From: Didymella arachidicola
Taxonomy: Eukaryota > Ascomycota > Dothideomycetes > Pleosporales > Didymellaceae
Assembly (NCBI GenBank): GCA_016630955.3
Contig: CM049985.1
Span: 1,798,001 to 1,862,000, forward strand
DNA length: 64,000 nt
Direction of reading: 5' to 3'
Shown: piece after piece, positions 42,228 through 52,193 of the stretch
How the letters are laid out: every line of letters begins with the position of its first letter
Position numbering within the stretch: the stretch's first letter is position 1
Notes under the pieces: generated by a model
Told to the model about the DNA's origin: nothing
What the model saw: the letters and a program-made list of their open reading frames with translations, nothing else
Database searches by the model: none
Position numbers and translations under genes: made by a program

Positions 42228-43700
42228 ATGAAGATCGCTACAATCGCACTCAGTACCCTTGGCCTTGCAGGCTTAACTGCAGGCCAGAACGGCAACGATG
42301 CGTTGATCTATAACAACCGAACTGGTATGGATCCCGATGTACAGATTGCCTTTTCTGTTTTGTACACTGACACACCTACAGCCATTCACATTTCCGTCCC
42401 GCTCACTCCTTTGCCCATGCGGTCGAACACTTTCATCAAGCCAACCACATCAATCGAGTGCTGGCGCAATGGTTATCCTTGCGGCCAGGGCGGCGGCCAG
42501 CGTTCTCAGCGTTTAGTTGTTGAGTTTGTCGAACCAACGCCTGCTATCGCCGCCCGGGTTCCCCCACCCGAATTCTTCAGCACACGCACCGATGTCAAGG
42601 TACCTGGCCAGACTGACATTCCTGGCGAAACTGGTCGTATCCCCATCGACACTCACCTCCCAGTTCTTGAGCCCACTGCTGAAGCGAGCATGGGCATCCT
42701 GCCCATTCCCGTTTCTCTTGGAGGTGATTCGCGTACCTATGAAGCTCCTCAAGACGTTGTTACTAGCGACGCGATCTTCTCGGCCCTGCCCATCACCACG
42801 TCCACGTCAGGTGTCGGTACATCCATTCCTTACAACCCTCACTCGACATGGCCTAGTCACTGGCGTGGTGCGACCTCAGAGATCGCTGCTGCTCCCTCAC
42901 AAACCATCCGCTGCAACGGTACTATGGGCGTTCCTTCAACACCGGTGTCGAAACCAGTGCCTACCATGAGCAGCCACTTTGCCATCCCGCCTGATCTAAG
43001 CTTGCCTATCACCGATACCTATACCGAGCCCACAATCTCGTTCACGTCGACCGCTCAGTCAACTCCACTGCCCATCACAACTGTCTCAGAGATCATCCAA
43101 GATCCTCTCATGACCCCAGCGCCTGACGCGAACACTACTTCTTCAATGGTCGTCCCTGATGGAATGAAGGATCGCTATATTTACTGCGGCAGCGACTGGT
43201 GCACTCCCATCGAGATGTCTGGCCTGGCTAGTTGCTTCGGCACTCCAATGCCTCGTGCCGGCGTCACGGTTGCACCAGTCACGGTAACCATCAACTGCGA
43301 CCTTTACTACTGCCATCCAGGCATGGCGACGGTCTATACCATCACGCCTACACCGTCCACCACTTCGGTCGTTCCGGCGACCTCGGATTTAGTAATTCCT
43401 CCCGAGGGGACTTCGGTCGGTGCTATCAACAAGGCCTTCGTGCCTATCGACTGGTGGCGTGGTCCTGACGAGCCCAATGTTCCTGAGACACCCAAGGACC
43501 TCGACAGCCACTCTTCCCTCGCCCCTATTTCCTCGGTCGCGACGAGTAGCCCGTGTTACCGCCACTACTATCCGTCAGACCACAGCGCTGAGGTCGCCCC
43601 TACTACGACGGTGACGACGTCGAAGCCTGCCCAGCCTGTAGACTCCGCGTCGCTGCACTTCCCGTCTAGACCGCCTTCTTTCTTGATGTTTACTGCATAA
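42228..43700 (+). CDS. Secreted Ser/Thr/Pro-rich protein with paired cysteines
   Basis: Hypothetical 490-residue protein from one exon. Residues 1-19 (MKIATIALSTLGLAGLTAG) are a typical signal peptide with cleavage expected before QNGND. The mature part is very rich in Pro, Ser and Thr, so heavy O-glycosylation is likely. A few cysteines occur in close pairs: ECWRNGYPCGQG (about 85-96), YCGSDWCTPIEMSGLASCFG (about 324-343) and NCDLYYCHPGM (about 365-375). The CxxxWC and CxxxxC patterns look alike and may form small disulphide modules. No hydrophobic C-terminal tail for a GPI anchor is present. I recognise no family; a cell-wall or extracellular role is inferred from composition and the strong TATA promoter. 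Confidence 0.7.
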   Translation: MKIATIALSTLGLAGLTAGQNGNDALIYNNRTGMDPDVQIAFSVLYTDTPTAIHISVPLTPLPMRSNTFIKPTTSIECWRNGYPCGQGGGQRSQRLVVEFVEPTPAIAARVPPPEFFSTRTDVKVPGQTDIPGETGRIPIDTHLPVLEPTAEASMGILPIPVSLGGDSRTYEAPQDVVTSDAIFSALPITTSTSGVGTSIPYNPHSTWPSHWRGATSEIAAAPSQTIRCNGTMGVPSTPVSKPVPTMSSHFAIPPDLSLPITDTYTEPTISFTSTAQSTPLPITTVSEIIQDPLMTPAPDANTTSSMVVPDGMKDRYIYCGSDWCTPIEMSGLASCFGTPMPRAGVTVAPVTVTINCDLYYCHPGMATVYTITPTPSTTSVVPATSDLVIPPEGTSVGAINKAFVPIDWWRGPDEPNVPETPKDLDSHSSLAPISSVATSSPCYRHYYPSDHSAEVAPTTTVTTSKPAQPVDSASLHFPSRPPSFLMFTA

Positions 43701-44467
43701 GTGGTCAGCGTGCTATTCGGAGATAGTTTGGTCATAAGATACCGGGGTTCTGGTGGAATCGGGTTTTCGGTTCCATGTTGAAGGACCGGTGACAATCTCG
43801 TGTAGTGTCCATGACAGCTAGCTCTCAGCTCAGCAGACTTGACCTCCAGAGGTCAGCTCTCCAAGCTCATATCTTACATAAACGATATGAAGAAAGTGCG
43901 TTTGCATCAATACATGCGCCCCAATAATATATGGTGACGTATCTCTGGAGCTGATCAGTGCATTCGGCGAAATACTTTCTTCATTTATTGAGGTATGAAG
44001 TACGAAGAAATCATGTGCAACAGAAAGTTCTGAGGGCACAAGAGGCTGCTTTGGACTTGTGGAATAGCTCCACTATTTTTGTTTTCACAAACTGTGTTCC
44101 TATAAATTAAGTTATCCAGCTACAGGAACGCAATTGGCTATGTTCTGCGGCGTAAAGTACATTACCGAACAGTAAAGATACCTTACTGAACATTGCAGCC
44201 CCAGTAGTCAACGGTGCAGCTTCCTGACCGCATCAACAACCTTCGCAAGCTATGCCGATACATTGCCAGAGTAGCTAGTGACACAGTCTCGTTGCGTATG
44301 CACATACCATCAATGTGCACCACCGTACAGCTTCATGCATTACGTCGTGTCCGTATTCAACATGCTCAAAATGCCCAAACGCCGCGCCAAATGCAAGCAA
44401 CAAAGTACCCACTCCTATGCCACTCTGCGTTCCGTCCATAAGTCTCATGCCTACCATAAGATGACGC
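43701..44467. other. Convergent intergenic region
   Basis: A 767-bp AT-rich gap between the secreted-protein gene (+) and bet1 (-). Small open frames lack any recognisable feature. Confidence 0.4.
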
Positions 44468-45197
44468 TCAGGCTCTCCCCAACCACACCCACCAGAATAG
44501 CAGCACAAGCGCGGCGAAGAACGCAACCCATGCCTTCCACCCAACGCCCGTCTTCTTGGCCATCCTAAGCATCCTGTTCATAGTGCCCTTGATCTTGTTC
44601 CTGCTGTTCTCGAATTGGTCATTCATTTTCTCGGCGAGAGTGGTGGAGTCGCGGATCTCGTCGCCAATGAGGTGTGTCAACTGCAGCTATTAGCTTTCGA
44701 CTCAGCAACAGATTGGAGACGTCAGAAGAGAAAACGGTGGGTCGTGACGCAGTGTCTCGCATACTATGCCACAGCGCACACGGCTTGAATGGGAAACGTA
44801 CATCTTTCAACATCCTGACCTTCCCAATCAAGACCCCCGTCTGCTCCTCATTCTGGCTCTCCAACTCATCCAACGTCGCACTACCATACTGGCCTCGCGA
44901 GTTCGGCGTCGCAGCCCTGTACCCTCCGTTCAGCCCTCCTCCATACCCATCATCGCTCTTTTTCGCGCCAACACCGTATCCATTCGCCGCGCCGTAGCCT
45001 CCATATAGACTGCTGTTCGTGTTTGTGTTGTTGCTTGGGTAAGCGGCGAACCCAGGCTCGTTAGCAGGAAGCCCGTAGCCACCAGCGTTGTAGGGCGAGG
45101 CGCGCACTTTGGATTTCGATTTTGAGGGAGAGGCAGAGCGGTTGTAGCTGCTGAAGAGGTCGTCGCGGGCGGTGTCGCGGCCAAACCGGCTGGACAT
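44468..45197 (-). CDS. bet1: ER-Golgi Qc-SNARE Bet1
   Basis: Tail-anchored SNARE for fusion of ER-derived COPII vesicles with the Golgi. Exons are 45197..44802 and 44680..44468, with a 121-bp phase-0 intron; 202 residues. The N-terminal 100 residues are Gly/Tyr/Ser/Asn-rich and disordered (SLYGGYGAANGYGVG). The SNARE helix starts ATLDELESQNEEQTGVLIGK, crosses the splice at KVRMLKD/LTHLIGDEIRDSTT and ends with KIKGTMNRMLRMAKKTG; the zero-layer Gln is in MNDQFEN. A single C-terminal membrane helix WKAWVAFFAALVLLFWWVWL anchors it. The ATG at 45197 (MSSRFGRD) is preferred over one 22 codons upstream because Bet1 proteins begin this way. Confidence 0.92.
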
Positions 45198-45847
45198 GTT
45201 GGACTCGTAAATCCTGTGATCGTCTGGCGTCCGGGTTTGGCGATGAACTTCTGTGATGCGCACTGAGGTTCTGGTTCGGCTGGGAGACTACAGGTGTGTG
45301 GGGTACGGTGTGCGCTTGGAATGTCTTGAGCGCGGTGATAGGGAGGTTGTGGAGCAAGTGTGGAAACTGTGGAGGACACTTTTGACGGGCCGGACTTAGC
45401 TGCCCATGGTAGCTAAACGCCATGGACGCCAAGACAATTAACTTGTAGCGGGAAGTTCAGCGGCTGCCTGCGCCGTTGGAAGTTACAAGGAAGCTGCAGG
45501 TGCAGGCCACATCGATGGTCGAAAATGACAGTTCAAAGGATGCGTAAATTCCTTACCTCTGGGCATTCTAGTCGAGAGACATCTTGACTAGATCGCGCAA
45601 AGTGTTACATACAATATAGTGACTCAACTTCCTTCCTAATGCACCCGCGAGGTGATCCAAAAGACCGATCTTACAAGTACAGAGACTTCAGAGCTCCACT
45701 ATCTCGCGCATTCGTTTTGCTAGGCCAGTGAAAGCCGACTTGTACGCTGCTTCACTATGCCTCAACATACGTAGTTGGCGCTACGCTGCCCTTGTCCATT
45801 CGCCCCCATAGCTTCTCCTTCATGCCATACCCACTGCGATACGTAAT
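45198..45847. other. bet1 promoter and adenylate kinase 3' flank
   Basis: A 650-bp gap between two minus-strand genes; no gene or clear TATA box seen. Confidence 0.4.
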
Positions 45848-46886
45848 CTAGTTCTTGAGACCGATCTTGTTCAGCAGACTTCCGGTCTGACCAGCGACAT
45901 AGGCCTTGTTGTCGAAGACCTTGAGCAGGCTCTTCCAGACCTGGCCAGGCTCTTGGCTCGCATCGATCGGCTTCCAGATACCAGTCTTCTGGTAGTATCC
46001 AACAACGGGCGCGGTCTGGGTGTGATATGTGACGAGGCGCTTCTTGAGGGCTTCGGCGTTGTCGTCAGAGCGCTGGACGAGGGGCTCGCCAGTAATATCG
46101 TCAGTCATATCGTTCTTGGGAGGGTTGAAGATCTTGTGGTATGAGCGACCAGATGCCGGGTGGACGAGACGGCCAGTGATACGCGAGACGAGGAGTGAAT
46201 CGTCGATCTGGAGCTCGACGGCGTGCTGCAGGGGCTTCTTGGTTGCCTCAAGCATACCATCGAGCTTCTCGGCCTGAACGACTGTTCGGGGGAAGCCATC
46301 AAGAATGAAGCTGTTTATAGCAAGTTAGCGAGTCATTCCGAACTTGGTGTGCAGAACGCAGCTCTGAGGCGAGCGCTGTGCCAACATACCCGTTCTTGCA
46401 CTCCTGGTTGGTCTCGAGCTCGGTCTTGATCATGTTGATCATGATCTCGTCGCTGACGAGACCTCCAGCATCCATGATCTTCTTAGCCTCGCGGCCAAGC
46501 GCTGTCTTCGCAGCCACTTGTGCGCGGAGCATGTCTCCGGTAGCCTGCGTATGTTAGTATCACATTGTCTCACACCCGGACAATATCTTCCGAGGTCGTC
46601 GAAACTTCAACGTACGAGATGGCATGCACAGAACTTGTCCTTGATGCGCGGCGCTTGCGTGCCCTTGCCTGTAGCTGCGTCAGCAAAATTCCCACGTCCC
46701 ATATGCCTGTTCGCGAAACACACCAGCACCGGGAGGCCCGATCAAAATCATCCTGACGCTTTCCTGCGACTGATCGCCAATGCTAGCCTGGCCCTGCAGC
46801 CTGCTCTCGAGCTCCGCAATGCGCTTCTCAAGCCTGGAAACGGTTCCCTGGAGGTCAGAGACCGCCGAGTCTGTGAGAGGGGCCAT
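45848..46886 (-). CDS. ADK1: Adenylate kinase (cytosolic/intermembrane-space Adk1)
   Basis: Converts ATP + AMP to two ADP. Four exons: 46886..46724, 46668..46616, 46544..46390 and 46310..45848; 277 residues in frame. The first intron interrupts the P-loop, so GPPGAGKGTQ is formed only after splicing. Further landmarks are ATGDMLRAQV and GREAKKIMDAGGLVSDEI (AMP-binding region), GFILDGFPRTVVQAEKLDGM, the long LID beginning GRLVHPASGRSYHKIFNPPK, and DDITGEPLVQRSDDNAEAL with its Asp/Arg catalytic residues. The N-terminal 40 residues (SDLQGTVSRLEKRIAELESR) form a coiled-coil extension seen in filamentous fungal Adk1. It is the last gene before the transposon island. Confidence 0.95.
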
Positions 46887-47522
46887 TATGTGGATGTATG
46901 GACGGAGCGCAGAGGAACGCTACGTTTGTGGCTGTGGCAGGGGTGATGGACGTCGGAGTGGAGCGCAATGGCAGTCGCGGAAAAGTCGAGATGAAGTTGC
47001 GAGCTTCCAAGGTTGGCGTTCGCGTGCACCGAGCTTCGGCAAGATGGATGCACGGATCTCACGGGCCGCGGTTAAGACCAGCGCCAATGACGTGGAACGG
47101 AGAAATAGGTTCCTGGGCTAGGAGCTGCTGTGCAAGGCTGGAACAGAGGATCGAGGGTTTGAAAGCGTATCTCAATCATGCGCATAAACCTAGTGAAGGA
47201 GATACAGTTGGTGACAGCAGAAGGCCGTGATAAGCGAGGGCGTAGGGTCAACACCAAAGATGTTAAGTCTTGATCTGTCAATTTGACGATTTCGGACGCT
47301 GCGCGTTAATTGGCGTCAAGATAGAAATTGCTGATAATTCTTGACGGCTTCTGACGACTTTTAACGCTTACTGATATCCTAAAAAGATATAGTGTCTACA
47401 AGCTATACTCTTCTAGGATCCTACAAGCGCTAGCAGGCAGTGTTTTTTTTTTCGCCTCTTACTATATAGACGAGAGAGTAATACCCTATTACTAAGTCTA
47501 GTACTAGCGTGTTATTTTTGCA
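46887..47522. other. Adenylate kinase promoter and edge of transposon island
   Basis: A 636-bp region. The first 300 bp should contain the ADK1 promoter; beyond about 47270 the sequence becomes AT-rich and gene-free, with no clear element boundary. Confidence 0.4.
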
Positions 47523-47968
47523 GTTAACAACGACTAGCGTGATTTGTCCCCCGCCGGAGTACCGAATTGCTCTACATCCACACAACTCAACGCCAGCAGC
47601 ATTGTGAATAGGTTTTTGAACGCCGTATAATACTCTATGGCTTTGCAAGTTTTGCCTAAGATCTTGAAGCAAAATCTTGGTCCGTGGTGTGGTTCAATTG
47701 CATGTTGAAGTTGGTGACATTTTGGCCGACATCGCCAACTTCAACTTGATCTGACTTGCTCTTGTCGCTTTAGAAATTTGCAAAACTTTAGGCAGAGGTA
47801 CTTTGGTTTATGCTAAACGTACTTATAGCCTTAAAGAGGAAAATTACACGTGGAGTTGTTGTTAAAATGCATTGCACAGCGCAAGAGCTGCCATTTTCGG
47901 TACTTCGGCGGGGGACAAATCTCAAAAACGGGGGGACAAATCACGCTAGCCGGTCGTTAAGGCTGCTG
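47523..47968. mobile_element. Short TIR element with repeated GGGGACAAATC motifs
   Basis: An inner inverted repeat pairs 47541..47566 with 47896..47921 (25 of 26 positions; inward reading starts GATTTGTCCCCCGCCG). An outer one pairs CTAGCGTGATTTGTCCCCC at about 47534 with its complement at about 47932..47951, and even the flanking TTAAC resembles itself. About 430 bp with no open frame fits a non-autonomous DNA element, perhaps with one copy end inserted in another. Confidence 0.6.
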
Positions 47969-48053
47969 AGATTTGTCCCCAAGCTTTTGAGATTTGTCCC
48001 CAAGATGAGATTTGTCCCCAACGCTAGCTCGATCTTTGCTAGCGTTATATAGA
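47911..48053. repeat. Cluster of GGGGACAAATC repeats and a CTAGC palindrome
   Basis: The motif occurs as GGGGACAAATCTC and GGGGGACAAATCACG near 47911 and 47931, then three times reversed as GAGATTTGTCCCCAA between about 47970 and 48025. An AACGCTAGC...GCTAGCGTT inverted pair follows at about 48019..48048. The clustered copies look like piled-up transposon ends. Confidence 0.6.
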
Positions 48054-48867
48054 TTACAGGTATTCTATTCATCCGAACATAGGTGCATGTGAAGGGACGC
48101 TGCGTTTGGAACATGCCTGTTGCTGGGCCTATTGTCTACTCACACCGTCGTCTCTTCCGTGGTCTAAGGTCTTTCCAGGCTTCTGGAGCTGCCACTGCTG
48201 CAGCGCGTTTAGGCCGCCATGTAGATATAACCTCAGGCTCAATAATTGCATCTTAAGCATTAACCTGTGCAAATCTCTCAGCATAGAAAGCCTCTATGTC
48301 TCTAAAATGATAGTTCTAAGCCATAGTTGGTGTGCAGGAAGCGAAGAGTCCTTGCGTGGCAAGAGCCATGTTCCGCGCCTCCACCAGCTCTGCAGGATCC
48401 TCCTCCTGCCCCGTCTCTGCCAGAAAGTTAGTAGCTGACATCATATCATTGTACTGATGTAGAACAGGTTGAGACCGCAGACCTTCAACGTCAGCCATAG
48501 ACTCCTCTAGTGTTAGAGGACGCCAGGCAAGAGACGGAGCCATGGTCACTGACACAGCGACAGCTACAGGCGGAGATGATCGAAGAGAAGTAGGTGGAGG
48601 TAACGGTGCGAGTGCAGGTATCGAAACAGATATGCAGGTGGTCACAGGGCCCGCACCTGGTGCAGACGTGGGAACCGAAACAGTGACAGAGGTGTTGACT
48701 TGCTGCAGTGCTTCAGCCAGTGTTTGGCCTTAGGATTTATGGCGAGGTTGAAAGTGATGTATAGAAGGCGTCACGCGCTGTTCGAAAGCTGAGGGGTCTC
48801 GGCAAGTAGATGCTTCATTCCTCCTTGGCGCACCTCTTGTCTGCGCGGTAAGTGGCTCCAGAACAGA
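48054..48867. other. Decayed 3' part of MULE element, uncertain
   Basis: On the minus strand an open stretch (48645..48316) reads WRPLTLEESMADVEGLRSQP and SATNFLAETGQEEDPAELVE. It lies just past the SWIM finger of the MULE transposase and may be its degenerate C-terminal extension, but I cannot connect the frames. Confidence 0.35.
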
Positions 48868-50631
48868 TTAATACGGCCTAGGGGATAAGAATACTGAAGG
48901 TCCTTGCTCGCGTTGATAGCGCCAATGGTTATCATAGAGATGGTTCAATCGTAGAGTGGATCTAGCAGCCATCGCTTCTTGCAGCGTATGGCGGCATGGA
49001 AGACCGTGTGTTTTCTCGAAGAGGCCCGAACAAGGATGCCCACCACGACGCTGTTGTTGCTCTTTCTGGCGCAGCAAGTCTTGTTGCCTGATGCGCTCGA
49101 TAGCGGGTGGTGTGAGGACATCATGGATTCCAGGAGGCAGGGAGGGCATGGACTTGAGCTTGTGCTGAAACTTGGTGCTGTGTCTGGAAGAAGCAAGGTC
49201 TTTTCTATACTTGCTGTATTGACTTACGACCATCTGCTCAATCCTGCCAACAACACAAAGCAAGTCACCTGTTGCAGTTATAAGATAGTCCTTTAAGACC
49301 TTGTGCATTCCCTTAACAGGTGAACTTGTGATTGTGTTGTAGTGTTGATAATGGGACGTCTAGGCGGCTGCCCACTCCGCGCGTGTTGTGTATTAGTTCT
49401 CTTGCAGGTACCTGCAAAGCTCCGGCTGGTGACTGTAGTCTTTAAGCAGATCGTTCCATTTGAACTGGAATTCTGCCGGCCTCTTTGCGTAGACAAGCTG
49501 CTCTAATTAGCTGAAAGTTAATTGAACTGTAAAAGAGCTGCTTTGAAGTGCTCTAAGCACGGAGGGTCAGCATACCTGAGTCCAACGCTTCATGAACGAA
49601 GTCCTTTGTTCTGCAATCCTCTGCTTCTCTTCTTTTGTTACGCCATCAGCGTCTTGCTATATCTGTTGCGCTTTCGTTTAAACGTTCTTGTTAATATGCT
49701 AGACGCACAAAAGCTAAGGAACCCCAGGAAGCAGCGAGCGCGCTGACATCTTTAGAGCCTCGTCCTAATTGCTAATAAACACACGCGGTTGTTGCACACT
49801 AGTCTTGCGCAGGAAACTTGCGATCGCCTAATGGTAATCTGAATGTGTCTTATTGCTGAGAAAGCAGAAGCCTGCAGAGAAGAACGTCTGCAGGTTAGTG
49901 CAGCCAAGTATGTGCAGTAGAGGGAGTTTGTACTTGTTAGTTCGATATGTGCAGTCTATTAGTAGGACGTTAGGGTTTGCCAGCAGAAGCTCGACCTGCT
50001 TCTAATAGGCGAAGAAGAGGTTCTAGATGCGATTATTGTTGTCCTTCTTCACAGTAAAGATCTAGTTTGTTGAGGACAAGTCGTCTAGCAGTGTCTCTAC
50101 TAAGCTTCTTCTGTTGAGATGCTTCTTCCTAATAGCCTTCCTCTCGCTGCGGATATCGGTGGCAGAAATAAGTGTGTCTTGATCCTCTCTTTAGATGGCA
50201 GCCAGTATCTGCATGGGTCGCACGCCAGCATAGGTTATTAATTCTATCACTTCCTTCTGTGCTGGTGTACGCTTGCGGTAGACATTGTGCGCGCTCGAGT
50301 TGATCAACTGTGGATGGTTGTGGTCCTTGTTTTGTACTTCTAGCTTCCATTAATTGCTGTGCTTTGTTCTGAAGATGACAAGCTTAAAAGGACACCCAAT
50401 AGAGCGTGTGCTTGTGCTGAGAAGCCTCGCAGTTGACTGGTAGTTGTGCCTAAAACGATCGCAGTGATAGTAATAGCGTGTCTTGACAGCCGCATGGTGA
50501 GGCCAACTTCGCTTGAGGACGAAGCCGTAACCATGCTGCATGCCATGGGTCTTAAGCGCGTTATACGCTTCTTTATATAAGCTGTAGAACAGATCTAGAG
50601 GGGAGGCTATATCCTCTATGCTAGGATGCAA
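48868..50631 (-). pseudogene. Hop-like MULE transposase, inactivated
   Basis: Mutator-like transposase relic. Starting from 50631, MHPSIEDIASPLDLFYSLYK and AYNALKTHGMQHGYGFVLKR then YYYHCDRFRHNYQ match the FAR1/WRKY-GCM1-like DNA-binding head of fungal Hop elements. The DDE core appears around 50000-49850 as NVLLIDCTYRTNKYKLPLLH (first Asp) and AGFCFLSNKTHSDYH. The C-terminal SWIM zinc finger is around 49020: GLFEKTHGLPCRHTLQEA, a CxCxnCxHC-type remnant. Many stops (for example one right after SDYH, where a Trp is expected) and at least one frameshift break it. The stops fit C-to-T or G-to-A change, as from RIP. Long terminal inverted repeats were not found by eye. Confidence 0.75.
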
Positions 50632-50846
50632 AGTGAATTAACAGGATTGCTTTGGTCCCCTTCGTGCTTAGTCTGTTGCAAAGACGCGCTGATCTCGCAA
50701 CGATTTCGTGTTGTGGAGTTATACGCTAAGCCATGTTAAGCGATTAATTTCCGCTACAGTAACCGTGCGTTCGATGATTATGGTCACTGGTTGAGCACCC
50801 CCACCACCACAACAACAAAACTTCAACGCGTCATAACTCAACCAAT
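50632..50846. other. Gap between MULE relic and pogo-like element
   Basis: A 215-bp spacer separating two outward-facing transposase relics. The left end of the pogo-like element is probably near the TA at 50760, by analogy with the better-preserved copy whose end is about 73 bp before its ATG. Confidence 0.35.
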
Positions 50847-51983
50847 ATGGACCTGATTCAAGAAGCGATTAAAGAAATCGAATCGCGTGAACTAGGAGAT
50901 GAATTCTCGTACCAAGCAATTGCGAAGAAGTATGGTGTAGGACGAATGACGCTGATGAGACGACATAAGGGCGAAACTGAGACCTATGGCTTGCGCAAGT
51001 CCTCCCTCCACCCACAACACGAAGCCGAGCTCGTACGATATATCGAAACGCTTACTGAACGACGTTTGCCACCTACAAGAACAATGATACAACAGTTTGC
51101 TAGTCAGTTGGCTGGCAAGCCGGTCTCCAAAAGCTGGGTTTCCCGGTATCTCCGCCGGCATCCCAACCATCTCATCTCTCGCTCGGGCAAAGCCATGGCC
51201 AAGGAGCGTACTAAAGCTGATTTAGGGGCTAAGTACAACTTGTATTTCAAGCTTTTACATGAAAAGATGGAGGAGTACAATATACAACCTATCCATATAT
51301 TCAATATGGACGAAAAGGGGTTTCAACTTGGCCGGGTTGGCAATACAAAACGTATATTTAGCAGAAGACTCTACGAGTGAAAAGGGGCAAGGCAAGCACT
51401 TGAAGATGGCTTAACTGAGTGGATAACGGTGATAGCTTGTATTTGTTCGGATGGCAAAGCTTTGAGTCCGACTCTTATCTTCTAGGGAGCCAACGGAGCT
51501 GTTCAATCGAGCTGGGTTGAAGCTGTACAAGCAGGAGAACACTCAGTATTTACTACGTCATCACCCTCTGGCTGGAGCAACAACGATATTGGGTTAGCTT
51601 GGCTTAAACAGGTGTTTGACCGAGAGACCAGACGGCATGCTTCAACTGGGTATCGATTACTACTCCTTGACGGCCAGGGATCCCATGTAACCATGGATTT
51701 TATTGAGTATTGTAACGACAACAAGATCCTCTTGTTTGTACTGCCTCCTCACGCTACCTATACGCTTTAACCACTTGATGTTGTGATGTTTAAACCCCTA
51801 GCAACAGCTTACTCAACTCAGTTGATAAGATACCTCCAGGACAGCCATGGGTTACTCAATTTGACCAAAGGAGACTTCTTCCCGCTCTTCTGGAGGTCCT
51901 GGAGCTCTGTATTCAAGCCTCCACTCATCAAGAGGTCTTTTGAAGCCACCGGTATACAGCCAGCCAACCCACGCGTTTCTTGA
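50847..51983 (+). pseudogene. Pogo/Fot-like transposase, front part, three stops
   Basis: Tc1/mariner-superfamily transposase of the fungal pogo (Fot1/Pot2) branch. An N-terminal psq-like helix-turn-helix (FSYQAIAKKYGVGRMTLMRR, about 21-40) and a CENP-B-like helical domain (PPTRTMIQQFASQLAGKPVS, SWVSRYLRRHPN) are followed by a DDE core with FNMDEKGFQLG (first Asp), LLLLDGQGSHVTMDF (second Asp) and NDNKILLFVLPPHAT (third acidic position). Stops interrupt at 51378 (TGA), 51483 (TAG) and 51768 (TAA). The third sits where the copy at 59817-61931 has Gln, so CAA became TAA; the others are also explained by one C-to-T change. The reading ends at TGIQPANPRV, just short of the Lys-rich tail seen in the other copies. 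Confidence 0.8.
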
Positions 51984-52068
51984 CGTGTTTACAAAGGCCA
52001 ACTGCAAGAAGGCCTTTGAGGCATCAGGCCTAGTTCCTATCAACGCGCACCGAACACCAATCTTTTGA
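51970..52068 (+). pseudogene. Sliver of a second pogo-type transposase
   Basis: In a different frame from the preceding relic, 32 codons read DVFTKANCKKAFEASGLVPI then NAHRTPIF and stop. The pattern KKAFEASGLVP is the usual end of the DDE region in fungal pogo-like proteins and repeats the motif KRSFEATGIQP located just before it. It is either a fragment of another element or the result of a frameshift plus rearrangement. Confidence 0.45.
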
Positions 52069-52193
52069 TTTCTGGGTTTCCTTCACAGAAGCCCCAAAAA
52101 TCACAGCAAACGATCCGGCTCACTGCGGCCACTCTGGGAGTACCTCTAACGTCCGCCTAGGCCCCCTGCGCGACGCGCAAGGAGCTTAATAGG

